Source: Anodontia alba
Lineage: Eukaryota; Mollusca; Bivalvia; Lucinida; Lucinidae
Assembly: GCA_964016985.1 (NCBI GenBank)
Contig: OZ024823.1
Coordinates: forward strand, 27,501,095 to 27,565,094
Length of the DNA: 64,000 nucleotides
Reading direction: 5' to 3'
The notes beneath the pieces are model-generated. The model saw only the letters and a program-made list of their open reading frames with translations. It ran no database searches and was not told the DNA's origin. The position numbers were made by a program, and so were the translations under genes. Positions 37,701 to 52,700 of this stretch are shown here, piece after piece. Numbering within the stretch: the stretch's first letter is position 1; every line of letters begins with the position of its first letter.

Positions 37701-40700
37701 AATGCACCTTTCTAAAATAATTAAATATGTATTTGTTTTACTGTTTATTTTCAGTATAGGAAAAGGGTTATTGGTAAGAACTTCTGAAATGTGAATCGTA
37801 GTTGTGATTTAAGTGGATCTCCTGTTCCATTTCTTTTTTTTTTACTCGCAAAGAGCCGGTGGAGACTTTGAATCTGTGGCTATTTTGGTAGAAAAGTTTT
37901 ACTTTAATGACATTTAAAATGATAGAGAATTTAGCTCTATTAAATCTACACTGAGATTTGCTTGTCATTATTGAGCTTATTCGAAGACATTCATCTGTCA
38001 TAGTTTGTAACCAGGTCCCGAGTTTATAAAACATTATTCATGCTCAACTCAGCTGAGTATGAAATTTATCCTACTAATAAATCTCAAATGACTAACAACT
38101 GCAAGTTCTTTCTTGCTAAATATAGCTCAGTATGAAAATATCTCTGCTAGTAAATATGAAAATGCCAAAAATAGTTGGCATTATCATATTTATTAGCAGA
38201 GCAAATTTCATGCTCAGCTGAGCATGAGAAAAGTTTTATAATCTTGGGGCCTGATAGTTATTATAACTACTGAAGCATGGGGCCTGATAGTTATTATAAC
38301 TGAAGCATCTCTATTTACAGGTTGATATTACCAAACATTTCCTGGCAAGAACAGCATTTCTTATAGCAGTTCCTGCTGTATGTTATATGATCATTTTTGC
38401 TGTACATTTCAAAGTGCTTTCAAAAAGGTTAGTTGTAGCTGCACTTACACATATTGTCACAGATGAGTATTAGTAGAATTATGGCCCTTGAAACAAAGTA
38501 CACCACAGCCTCTTAATAATACCATTTCTGGGATCCAAAGCAGAGACCGTGTTAGCTAAACAACTGTTGTATCCATACAAAGATGTATAGATTATATAGA
38601 AATATGACCATAAATGGTCACTTTTCTATATTATCTATACATCTTTGTTTGATTATAACACTTTTGGGGTCCACCTTTAAACTCTCTTATATCCAAAACT
38701 GTCTTATAACGAACCGTCTTATAACAAAGTTCCAGAGTACCAAGTCTGTATGAGCAAAATCTTTCCTTCTAGAGTAGATTCTCTTTCAGTAGGGGCTTCA
38801 TGTGCACTTGAGCAAAAAGGAAGTCACAAAAGTTGTCTTCCTTGTAAAGGCAGAAAATCTACCAATTATATGTATATCCAGTCCCCTTTAACTATGTGTA
38901 TTCAGATATTTGTCTGATTAATACAGCTCATATATGAGGCAGTTTCCGTGACAAGTGAAATGATTGTGTTATGCAGTCCAGACAAAGTGTACATCATTCC
39001 CTGTGTGGGTATAAGTTCTGCAAGGCATGGGTGTAATGCTTTCAGAAATACTGTAAAACACTTATATTTTGTGGTCATTTTATTTTGGCACTATTGGTGG
39101 TGAAGAAAAAAAAATGCCAAAATAAAAAAAAAAATGCCAATAAATATCAAAGAGGGCAAGAGAAGAATAACAAACTGGCAGAAATTGTATTCCCAATACT
39201 GGTGTGGATGTTGCCCCTGTACCTGCATGTTAATCAAAAATCTAATTATGATATGATCTGATGAATACACACATCACAAGTATGATGTAATACAACATGA
39301 GTCAGTCAAGGGTATTACCTGTGAAAAAATAAAACATGTATTTACATCTGTAGCACTTGTTTAGGGCTGAATAAAAGCAAATTCACCTTGACAATAATTG
39401 TCAAAAATTGCAGTTATAATTGGTAATTGATTGACAGCTTTACCAAGAAAGAAAACTGCAACTAATAATAACTCAAACTATTTTATTGAGCAATTAAATA
39501 ACAATAGAACTGATTTGTTTTCACTCACAAACCAAGAACAATGCAGTGTGGAAATCAGTTGAAAATCACTGTGTATGACTTGCAAATCACCATACATGAG
39601 ACAGACAGGGCTATGTTATAAATCACAGATTTTTTCCCCAGAAATCTAAAATCTGCCAAAATATAAATCCCCAAAAGGTCCACTCATAAAAACCGTCAAA
39701 ATTTGCTGCCACCAAATTTAAGTGTTTTACAGTACACATGATCTACACAGACTCATTACATCATCACACTTCTGTAAATTAGCTATAGATAAGCTGATGA
39801 TTTAAACCTCCAAAAATATATTTTCTCATTCCTCACAAAAACATGTTGCGGGTACTTATTAGAAGCACTTAATGAGTACCCACTCTTTATGTTTTTGTGA
39901 AGAAATGAGAAAAATATATATCTTGATACCATATGTCAGCAATGGCCTATTCAGCATATAGTAGTTGAGGATATTTTGGTTATTAAGCAAATTAACCCTT
40001 GTCATGCTGAATAATTTTCAGCCAATCAGATAACTTGATCCAGGTTTTTTATATAAATTCACATACTGAATGACAAACAGTGCAGATCCAGATCAGTTGG
40101 CTTCTTCAGAAGCCAACAGATCTGGATCTACACTATTTGCAAAGGCAGGGTATATCCAGGTTCAGTAGGACAAGGGTTAAGACAGATATTTGCAATAAAA
40201 GAGGTAAGCTAGAACAAACAAATTGAAAAGTTGGTTTAAAAATGAAAAATTCTTAAATCTGGCCTTATAATGTAGGCCCGTAAAAACCCCTGTTTTCACT
40301 GAATAGTATGATTGGACATGGGATACACTTTACATAGACTTTTTAATGTAATATGATTCCTATAATTGACTATTTCATATGTGCATAAGAAACTTAAAAT
40401 ACGTCTGCTATTTTTGTGTCTAATGCAGTAAAAAGGTCACTAGAAGTAACAAACATATTGAAAAGCTGGTTTAAAAACTGCAAAATTCTGAAAGTCTGTC
40501 CAATGTAGGCCCCCACAAACCCCTGTTTTCACTATATATTATGGGAGAACATGGGGGGTACACATTACCATATTGTTAACATAATGTGGTTTCTGGGCAG
40601 AATCAAAACTGTCTGGTTATATGTGCTATAAGATGGGCCACGCCATGCGAAAAAGTACCTTCAAACATGCACAGAATGTGCAGATTCAGATCATCATGCA

Positions 40701-43700
40701 CATGCACAAAGTATCATTCAGGCTTTTGCTCTCCACTCATGCATTCTGCAGTATACAATGATTCTGTTAGCAGATAGTGAAGGTCCTGATTAGACTGCAC
40801 AGATACACAAGTTGATCTGACCCTTCACTGTCCATATATGCCCGAGGACACATTCTTGCATGGCACAGCCCACATAAATACATGTATATTTGCTATTTTT
40901 GGCTCAGGTTTATATGATATTTTACAGTGGCAATGGTGATGGTTTCTACAGTTCTCAGTTCCAGTCTCAGTTAGAGGGAAACATGTTACATAACATCAGT
41001 ATGCCACAGTGTAAGTTATTATCAGTCTGTTAACTCTTTCAACCCTGCAGACAAAAAGATATACCTTTGCAAACATTGTAGGTAATGAGCCTTCTCAATA
41101 GTATCTACTTTTTTTGCCATTCTGTATTTTGGCTGAAAGCCCTATTTGCATCAGTGGATGTGTCCAATTCAAGGATGGAAGAGTCCACTTCAGAAACTCA
41201 GGGATGAAAGGGTTAAATGCCATTCTCACAATCAAATATTCCTCTCATTCTTGTACAATTATCCAGTAAACAAATGTTATGTTCAACATTACTGCGTAAC
41301 CATATTTCCTCTAAATGTTGGGATACCTGAGTTCATAATCATAAACACACTTGTCCTGTGCACATGCTTCTGCCAGTAACTGAAAGCTGCCTTTCTTGAA
41401 TTAGCAGAAGGGGGAGAATGACCGTAGAAATGATTCCAGGATCAGTCTCCATGAAAGTTATGTGGCTGAGCTGGGATTAGGACCTGCGGGCCCTGGATCT
41501 GTAGTTAGACTGTCAGACACACTACTGACTGTGCTGTGGAGCTTGGCCCTGAATTTTGTATGTCCATTTTAATACCTGTTGCTGTGCCAAAGAACTGCTG
41601 GATGAGTGGGAAGCAGTGACAAAGAATAAGATATCTGGGTCCAGTTGTTCAAAGCATCGTTAGCTTAACGAGCTTATTAGTGGTCAAATTGTTAACTGTT
41701 CTAGTAAGTATTATATCTAATTCACAGGTATTTTTGCTGAAAATGCAAAAGCTACTCACATTTTTTCAATGAAAATATTAGCATTTATGCCATATTTAAT
41801 GATCAAAGTTTTAACGATACATTAACTAACGACATTGTTAGTTTTGAACAACTGGGCCCTGATTTGTATCTGCACTCCTTAACCATAATACTTAGGGTAA
41901 ATACAGTAATTTTGGCCTGTATATGTTGTGGGTACTCATTAGAAGCACCTCATTGAGGTGCTTCTAACGAGTACCCACAACATATGTTTTGATGGAGAAA
42001 TAAGAAAAAAATATGTGGATACCTCCTCTTATCTGAAGGTATAGAGGTATAGAGAAAATAAACTTATAAAAGTAACATTGTTTCTAATACTGGTACATGT
42101 ATCTAATTCAGATATGGCATATGGTAGTGTGATAACATTGAAGCAGAGGCGGACTGGAGGTGGTTATCTACACTCCCATTGGCATCTGTATCCTGAAGAG
42201 TTCGGGCCAAGACAACAACAGGTAATGACAGCACTTGTTAAAGGCTCCATATTCCTCAAAAATAGACATTTTATTATCCAAGAAAGAGTTAATAAATTGA
42301 TATATGGTACTAATACCATCATAAACTGTGGATTCTGATAGCCTGTAAAATTTCAGTTAGTCTCTCGTTCTTTAAATGAAATGATTTTTCATTGTATCTC
42401 TGAATTAACGATAAAAAATCATTTCAGTTTTGATCCAGTTCAAAAACGAGAGACTACCTGAAATTTTATATGCTGTTAGATGCCACATTTTCTGATCATA
42501 TTAATACTACATGTCAATTTATTAAATCTTTCTTGGATAAAAAAATGACCATTTTTAAGGGAAATGGAGCCTTTAAGGTGGAGTATTTGAAGATAATTCT
42601 GTGATAATTTTCTCAGTGTCTCTGTAAAACGTATATTGTGAGCACTCATTAGCTGTGCCTTGGAGAGGTGCTTCTAATGAGTAGTTATAACATGGTTTTA
42701 TGGAGAATAAGAAAATTTATCCCAAAATCATCATCATATACTCTCCCTTACAAGTTCACTGAGAAAACAAATTCATTCTTGCTAGAGTGGTCTGCCTTTG
42801 AAAATGGAGGCAAACACCTTCAGCTTAGATGGCTCATTCTAAATTTTGTATGTTATTATTACAAGTAACGTGAACTGCAGATGTCCATAACAGAGTGCAT
42901 TACATACAGGAGCCATTTCATCCATAAAGTGGCAATAACAGCTGCACAGTTTTATTTTTGATTATTTTTCAGAGAAACTGAAAGATTTGACCTTTCATGT
43001 AAATCATCTACCTAGCAGACAATTCAGATGAGCTGTCAAGCCTTATGCTCTCTGAAAAACAAAAACAAAAAGGTAACAACAACAAAAGTAGCAGAATATT
43101 GTCTGCTGCAATTTTCTTAATAGTTTAAGGGTTAAGAAGCAAACAGTTACTCCAAAAAGTACTTGTACCTTCTAGATTAACCCTTAACGCTTAGCACTCT
43201 GGGTAAAATTGTGCGCAGACAACAAACTAATAATAGTTTTTCTTATTTTTCCCAGAAAGTGGAGACAATTTGCATTAAATGTCTAATCCTGTTTTCTAGG
43301 AAAAATAAGAAAACTATCATCAATTTGTCGTCAGCCAAATTAGCCCAAAGAGTGGTAAAGGTTTAAGTGCCAGTGCAGTTCAACATTGTAGGAGATGGTA
43401 TTCTAAGATATACAGCGTTTTTCTTTTCCTGAGAAAATAAGACTTGACATTTCATTCAAATTGTTCACTAGGAAAAATAAGATCATAAATCCAATTATTT
43501 GCTGTCTGCTGATTTAATCCAAAGGGTGCTAAGATTCACATTAATTTATTCAGAGGAATTGTTAAGGAAGAGTATTTGGTGATAATTCTGGGATAATTTT
43601 TCTTATTTCTCAATAAAAATATATATTGTGGGTACTCATTAGAAGCACCTCACAGAGGTGCTTCTAATGAGTATCCACAATATATGTTTTCATGGAGACC

Positions 43701-46700
43701 TGGAGAAAATTATCCCATAATTATCACCAAATATTCCACCTTAACAATTCCTTTGTTATTGTTAGATAACAACATACAGCCACAAGGATGAGAACAACAT
43801 GTGGAGGATCAAAGCTCCTATGGAAGAGCCAGAGATTGATATGCCTCCAGTCTATGTTAGGAATGGTGATCTTATCAGGCTCGAACATATAGTGTAAGTA
43901 GACATAGAAGCTGCAATGTGAGGAAATGTTCTTTCAGATTATGTGCTTCCAACAAAGACTCAAATCAACCTACCCATCTATGCAGTCTGATCATTTTTTT
44001 TATTGTCGGCATGAAGAAACTATCAGTGGGTATCCAGAATGTGGCCAGTGAAGATTCTGATCCGACTGCACCAATGCACAGGCTGGTCTGAATCTTTGCT
44101 GGGTGCACATGTCCGAAGGTACATTTTCTGACTGGGAGGTCCATATAAACAAGATAATCTGTGCAAAGTTTAAACAAAGCTGCGGGTTCAGGGAAAATTT
44201 TGCTGAAAATTAAGGATTTTTTTTTTTTTTTTTTTTTATCTTTACTACAAACATGGAAATTTAATATGCCCCCAAAATGCCTCCACAAACAAGGTTTAGT
44301 GGTGGCTTTCTGTTTCAGTGATCAGTTTATCATGCCACTTACGTTCTCATCTCCTTAAGGCATTTTTACTTGTAATTTTTGTCATCTTTGAAGGATTGTT
44401 TTGCTATTATCTCAAAAAGAATTTGTAGGACAAGTTATGTAATTCTGTCTATAATTTGAATGTATTATGATCCCATTATATATTTAGAAAATTGCCCCAA
44501 CCAGATACATTTGGACTGCATTTATTGTCTTTGACAAACTGTTTGTCAGAGCACATATGAACAGCAGAGCCCCAGATCTTCCAAACCATTTAATCGGCCT
44601 TGAACTGTTATTACCATATATATCCTGAATATTGGAACACCTTAACTCCTTACCATACTTGTCCTAACATTGAAACATCCATTTTACTACCTTTTGATGT
44701 GTCTAAAACTGCTGGATAAATGTCAAAACAGTGTAAACCCTGATCAGATGTCACAACATGTGACATCTGATCAGGATTTACACTATGCTCAAGCCCGTCT
44801 GTCCCCAATCTTAGGAGTCTTATGGTACTTACCAGCAGATCCTAAAGTAGTCTTTTATTTTGTAGGCAGACAGCAAAGGTCAGTGCTGCCTAAGCTTAAC
44901 CCATTTATACTTAGTGGACTTTGACTTTTAATTTTTGGACCGGTCTATTTCCAATAGCAGAGTTTCTGGATAGTTTTTATTATGACTGCTTTATAAAAAT
45001 TCCTGAACTTGATGCAAACAGTGTAGATCCTGGCCAGACACCATGTTTTGTGGCATCGGATCTGGGTCTACACTGCTTGCCAATGTCCCTTTAATTGGAC
45101 ACTTGGCATAAATGGGTTAATTCTATGTGTGATCTGGAAATTTCAAGTAATGACTGTCTTGGTTTATTTTCACGGTGTTCAAATTTGCTTTGTGTGTGCA
45201 GTTTACAGTCTGATCATACTACAAAGTGTGACTGGAGAGCAGGAGGTCGCGGGTCAACCCCCGCCGAGGTCGGCAACATTCTTTCGTGGAGATTGATCAT
45301 GAAATATTTTCTACGGTCATTCTCTCCCTTCCGCTGATTCAAGAAGGGCAGTTGTCAGTTTCTGGCGAAAGAATGTGCACAATACTGGTTAACCGCTTAG
45401 AGGACTAAGCCTGCCCAGTAAACGTGTGGTTAGGTAAACTGACCGCGCTCGACATGATCCCATTGGGTTGACTGGGCCGTAAAACCTCAACACAAACAAA
45501 ACATACTACAAAGTAAGCAGTGATGATAAAAAAGTCCAAATATATTGTAATTTTGGAGATAACCTAGCTCTGGATAAGGAGAGTATCCAAACACATATTT
45601 TTCTTTATTCTCCACAAAAGCATGCTTTATGGGTACTCATGAGAAGCCCCTCACTGTATTGTACTCACTAGAAGTATCCCATTGAGGTGCTTTAACATTT
45701 TCCACTCTCTGGGCTAATTCAGCAGACAACAAATTGGTCATATTTTTCTTATTTTTCCCAGAAAACAGGATTTAATATTTCATGCAAATTGGAGACAATT
45801 TGCATGAAATGTCAAATCCTGTTTTCTGGGGAAAAATAAAAAACATTTCAAAATGTTGTGTGCTGAAACTTTTACCCAGAGTGCTAAGTGTTAATGACGT
45901 AATGAAGACCCATATGTTTTTGTGGAGAAATAAGATAAATAATAAGTATCCCCACTTCTTTTTAAAAATTCCATGGGGATATTGTAAAGGCCTCCGTCCA
46001 TTTGTCTATCACGCTATCTCCTCTTCAACCACTAGGTGGATTTAACCGAACTTTTTACATGTCCTCCCTTTATGGTAAGGGTGTGCAAGAGCAACATTAT
46101 TTTTCCGTCTGTCCGTCCATCTGTCAGTCATGCTACCTCCCCCCAAACCACTGGGCGGAATTTAACCAAACTTGCTACATGACTTCCCCTCATTCTGGAG
46201 GTAACTTGGATACTCTAGAATCTACAAAAGAAAAGCTAAAGTTGTGATCACACTACTCAAATGCACACTTTTTCTAAGTCTTTAACCCTTTAACATCATA
46301 TTTCTAATAGAGAAGGAAGAGAAACATTAATGCTGTTGGTTGAATAAAAATGTTTTTATCAGGATCTGTGCCACAGTAACTATTCTTACTAGTTTCCTGC
46401 TCTTCTACAGAACAAGAAGAAATCTTCACAGTCACAGGGAGCCAGCTCCACTCACACAACGACATTATCAAGTGTCCGGCTATGGACATGTATGTATCCT
46501 GATGTTTTTACAAGAGTATAAAAAAATTATATAAAGCTACATGTTGTGCAGTGCATGAAAAGGGCCCTTATGCAGTTTACAGGTAATGCAGACCCTGATC
46601 AGCCTGTGCATTCATGTAGGCTGATCTGGGCCTTTGTTGTCCACTTACAGAATTAGTGGATACTATAGCATGTCAACAAACAGAGACTATCCTGATCAGA

Positions 46701-49700
46701 CCACAGATGCACATTCTCATCTGGACCGTTTCTGTTCGCTTATAGCATAAGGGCCATTTACCCATGTTGCACATCACAGGTAAACTGCAAATTCTGGTTG
46801 TATCAGGTTCTTGCTTTTAGTACACAGTGTTGGAACTTTACAGTAAAAAATTTCGAACGCTTTATTCCGTACTATTTCAGCCTAAATTTTGCTTTATATG
46901 CAGTCGTTTCTTAAAATACTTAGTAGTGTGCAAAACAGTGTAGATCCTGATCAGACTGCTCCTGAAGGAGCAGTCTGATCTGGGTCTGCACTGTTTGCAT
47001 CTGCTCTTTTGTCAGAAACTTTGGTGTTCAAAATTTTAGGACATTTACCTTATATAAGTGATGAGACCTGAAGGTCTTGATCAGTCAGTTCCAAAGACAA
47101 GTTCTTGTTTGTATGAGTTTCTTCCTCTGTTTGTATATAGAGGTTAATCTGTCGTTAATCTTGAAATACAGGAAATATTTCATGAGAGAATTGCAAATCT
47201 GGGCCCAGTTGTTCAAAACTAACGATGTAGTTAGTTAACTTATCATTAAAATTTTGATCATTGAGTATGGCATATATGCTAATATTTTTACTGAAAAAAT
47301 ACGAGTAGCACTTGCAAATGCTGACATCATTTTGAATTTTTTATTTGTATTATTCAGAGAAAAATTTGTATAATTCAGAGAAAATAAGGCTTCTCACTCG
47401 CTACAAAAAGATAGGTTACAACATGGATATTCTGTGGCAAACTGCATGCATGGTTGTTAACACAGTTGTTTTTGATAACCTTGCCTCCCTCTTTAATTTT
47501 AATCTGTGGTTCTGTTTGTGGTTTTCTTGTGTTCTGGCTTCAGTTCACCATTGAATTCAATCCCTTTGCTTTGTTTCATCACAGTGGTTTTGATTATATG
47601 TAATTTGCTGTGATGTTTCTCAGATGGGGTGGAGGATCCCTATGCAGACCAAACATATATTTGTAATTCAGAGCTGCATCAGAATTAAGGGTTAGGTTTT
47701 GCATGAGTAAAACTGGTTTAAGATCCCAGGGCCCAGTTGGTTAGGTTTTGCAGGAGTAAAACTGGTTTAAGATCCCAGGGCCCAGTTGTTCAAAGCGTCG
47801 TTAGCTTAACAAGCTCATTAAGGGTCATTTCGTTAACTGTTTTAGTGGATTCAATGTACAGTATTCTGATATATTTTGCTGAAAAAATGTGAGTAGCTTT
47901 TGCACTGCAAAAGCTACTCACATTTTTTCAGCAAAAAATTTCAGCATATTTGCGTATCACTTGATGTAAATTTTAACGAATCATTAACTAATGATGTCGT
48001 TAGCTTTGAACAACTGGGCCCTGGAGTTTTCCTACTGACTGTTCCAAAGCATTCTCATATCTTCTTCTTCTGGTACCACAGGAAGACGGTGCTTCATGAT
48101 TTAGGCATGTCCTGGGTATCTCAGCTGTCCTTGCAGCAGATAAGGGTAGAGGGGGAATGTTATTTCTTCTGTTCCTTCACTTTCTTTCATTTCCCTTTTT
48201 CTTCCTTATCCCTCTCTTTCATACTCTACTATCTCTTCTATGTTTTTTCTCCCTTTCTCTGGGAGACAACACAAAATGACCCACATGGGTTGAGGTGTTG
48301 TTAAACCACAACACAATCATGTTAATTGTCTGCATAGCAGATGGTTCACATGAAATATCAAGTCTTATTTTCTCAGAAAAATAATAATAGAAAACTTAAG
48401 AATGCCATCTGCTACAAATTAATCTTTACCACTCTATAGGCAAATTCAGCAGTGACAAACTGATGATATATTTCCTTATTTTTCCCATAAAATAGGCTTT
48501 GGCATTTCATGCAAATTGTCTCCTCAGACAGTTTGCATGAAATGTCAGTCTATTTTCTGGGAAAAATAAGAAAAGTAATACAAATGTGGTCTGCTGAAAT
48601 TTTACCCAGCATGCTAAGCATTAAGGGTTAAAAAAATCTGTTGACAGGAGGGTGCTGGAGATGCCAATGATGTGTGGATGATAGACATTCCTGGGGTAGA
48701 GGAGGGCGCTCGTGTTCTTGCTGTACGATCCAAGCTCAAACTCATACATTACCATGTTAAATGTGCCTTACAGTCTCATGACAAGAAACTCCCCAAATGG
48801 TAAACATGTTTTATTTATTTGATTATTATCCCTTTAAGCGCCAAGAAAAACTGCATCTGAAAATGTCGTCTGTTTATGTTGTCTGCTGAATATTCTTGCA
48901 AACTTTTCAAACCTATTTTTGCATACAGGCAAACAGTGTGGACCCTGATCAGATTCCTCCTAAAGGAGCAGTCTGATCTCAGTCTACACTGTTTGCAAAA
49001 ATGACTTTTAAAATCACAAGCAGATGACAAAGCAGACGACAATAGTTGTGACTGGCGCTTTAAGGGTTAAGGGGAATGGATGTACTTTCCAAGGAACTAA
49101 CTTGATCATGAAATATTTTCTATGGTCATTCTCTCCTTTCTGCTGATTCAAGAAGGGGAGTTGTCAGTCTCTGGTGAAAGAATATGCACAATACTAGTTA
49201 ACCACTTAAAGGACTAAGCTTGCCCAGTAAAAGTGTGGTTAGGTAAACTGACCTTGCTCAACATGACTCCATTGAGTTGACTGAGCTGTAAAACCTCAAC
49301 ACAAACAAACAGGGAACTGACTCTTATATGAAAATATCTACCTTACATCTAACTGAGAATTACTCTTAAAGGAAAGACTTTTGCTCTATCTGCAAGCAAA
49401 TTCTTTTCTTTAAGTGTAGCTACCATCTTTGAAAAGCTTCAAGTGCTAGTGAACTAAATTTCTTCTGCGAAAGATGGCTTCCTGTGAAAAAATGGAAACA
49501 AAATTTCCGGATGCACCCACTCCTCTTCAGTAAAAGTGGTCTAATTTAAATACATTATTCAGTGTGTTGTTTTAGAGAATGAGTAGTTTAAAAATTTTTG
49601 TTATGATCTCTTAGTAACAGTTTCCTTTTACAGGTTAATTCTCTGTTTGAAATAGATGGAAATATTACATATTAATTGATCTCTGTTAAATACAGTGAAC

Positions 49701-52700
49701 TACAAAATGAAAGACAATGATTGATGTTTAATTTATTGCTTGAGTTGAAAGTTTTTAATTAACCCTTAATGTACATGTATAATATAATGTATATAGTTTG
49801 CAGAAAATAATGATTGGGTTATCTTAAAGAATCACTTACATTAAAATACTATAATTTGAGCTGCAGCTTGAGGAAACATACCTTCTGACATATGCACTAA
49901 ATGAAGACTCAAATCAGCCTGCACTTCCATGCAGTGATCAGAGCATAGCTCCAGATAAGATGCTTTTTCAACCAAAATGCCATGAAATCATTTGTTGTGG
50001 TACTCATTAGAAGCATCTCAGTGAGGCACTTCTTATGAGTACCCACAACATATGTTTTCATGGAGAAATAAGAAATATATAATGTAGATACCTCCTCTTA
50101 CCTGGAGCTATGATCAGAGTCCTACTTGTTTGTATGCTTCCTTGGCAGTCCAAAATGTATCTAGTGAAGATTCTGATCAGACTGTGTGAATGTGCAGGCT
50201 GATCTAAATCTTCACTGGGTACACATGTACGAAGGTACATTTCCTGATGTTGTGACTCCAATAATTTATATGGAAATAATAAATCTTATTATAATAAATC
50301 AAGTGATACATTGAGCTCCAATGTCCTAGATTTTATAGATAGGAATATGTAAATGTATCAGTGTCAAAAAATGATATCACAGCCACCCAGCTGTTCAGTT
50401 GTAAAACAAAACAAAGCTGTTTTTGTAGTCAGGGAAGAGGAATTAATAATGGTATAGTCAAACCTACATGCATTTAACCTTTACCACTCTCTTGGCTAAT
50501 TCAGTAGATGGCAATTTGGTGATATTTTTTCTTATTTTTCCCAGAAAACAGGGATATTTCTGGGCATGTTAAATCCTGTTTTCTGGGAAAAATAAGAAAA
50601 AATATTTCAATTTTTACCCAGAGTGGTAAGTGTTAAAGACCACTTGTATTATTAAAGTAGACATACATGTATCAAATAAAAAGTCATTTTGTCAGATATC
50701 TTAAAACACAAATGTATATTAAATTTACCTGTTTTAGTCAAGTACCTGTTTTAAGCAACCACATTTTGACTTTGCCATAGTTGTTTATTTAACACAGATG
50801 TGACTATTTGATTTCAGGGGCTGGGATCAGCTGGAAGCAACTTGTAACCCTAATATAAGAGACCCCAAGACCTTTTGGAGTGTTGAAGTTGTTAATGATC
50901 CAAGATGTAAGTATAGTAGATCTAGATCTTTTTAGCCTTCTTATGCTTGTCACAAAAATTAGCAGATTACAAATTTGTGATAGTTTTTCCAAAAACATAG
51001 AGCTTGGCCTTCTCTAGTTTCTCAGTATAGTAGAAAAGCTTTTAACTTTCAGCACACTTATCACAAAATTAGATGATCTCTTATTTTCTTCTGAGAAAAT
51101 AGGGCTGGAATTTCATGTGAATAATCTCCTGTGGAGACAGTTCACATGAAATGTTAAACTCTGTCTTCTCAATATAGTAGAATATCTTTTCACTCATATT
51201 ACACTTATAACAAAAATTAGCAGATAATAAAGTTGTGATATTATTTTATCAAGAGCATACAGCTGTAATTTCTCTATAGTAGAATACTTTTTAACTTTTA
51301 GCATGCCTATCACATAATAAGCAAATGACAAATACGCAGTTTTATTTTGGTTTTTTTTTTTTGAGAAAATAGGACAACATTTTATGTGAATAGTCCCCTG
51401 TGGAGACAGTTTGCAGAAAATGATAAGCCCTGTTTTCTTCTGTATAGTAGAATGTCTTTTCACTCTTACTGTGCTCACCACAACATTAAGAGAAAACAAA
51501 TATGTGATTTTGTTTTTACTTCTCTGTGAAAATGGGGATTGGCATTTCATGTGAATTTCCTATGGAGACAGTTTACATGAAATGTCAAACCCTGTTATCT
51601 CAAACAAAGTAAAACCCTGATGACAGCTGATCTTGGCATAAAAAACAAACAAAACAAAAAACAACAAAAAGCAACACACATTTGAAACTGGGCTCCATAG
51701 CACAGTCAGTAGTGTGTCTGACTGCAGATCCAGAGATTGCAAGTTCAAATCCTAGCTTGGCCACATAACTTTCATAGAGATTGATCATGAAATCATTCCG
51801 AGAGATATTGATCATAAAATCATTCCTATGGTCATTCTCCCCCTTCTGCTGATTCAAGAGGGCAATTGTCAGTTACTGGTGAAACTTAAGTGCACAAGTA
51901 CTGATAAACTGCTTAGAGGACTAAGCCTGCCAAGAAAAAGCATGAATAGATTTAACTGACCAGGGCCCAGTTGTTCAAAACTAGCGATGTCGTTAATTAA
52001 CATATCGTTAAAACGTTGATCATAAAATATGGTAAATATGCTAATATTTTTGCTGAAAAAAAGTGCATAGCTTTTGCATTTGCAAAAGCTACTCACATTT
52101 TTTCAGCAAAAATACCTGTGAATTAGATATTGTATTTACTAAAACAGTTAACATTTTGACCACTAAAGCGCTAGTTAAGCTAACAATGCTTTGAACAGCT
52201 GGACCCAGCTTGACATGGCCTTAACAGTGCTGACGGCTGTAAAATTATTTCAAACTCAAGAAAACACATTTGAATTTGATGGCTTTAGAAGCAAAAATTT
52301 GCATTCACAACATACTTAAAAAATAATGTTTTAACTTTCTTTCCAGTACCCAATGTTAGTTTTGAGGTGTACTCACCTTCCTTCTTTGATAAATTTATGG
52401 AAAGTCACTCTGTGATGACACAGGTAAGACAAATGGGGACATGTTGTAATATTGAAAATAATAAAACCTTAAATACAATTGAATATCTAAGGTAGATCAC
52501 CGCTTTATAACACTTTTACAGGGAATCAAAGCAAAAGCATGTTGTATGGAAATAAAAAAATGTATAGATTATGTAGAAAAATGACCAGAAATGGGCATTT
52601 TTCTATATAATCTACACATTTATGTTTGATTACAACATTTTGTGATCCATCTTTAAACTTTGTTTTATCTGAAAATTTGCTATAATGGACCTTGTTCCTG

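Noticed and set aside
47900..48304. 134-codon plus-strand frame
   Set aside because: It runs across a family G MITE and a type C SINE, so it is a chance fusion of two repeats.
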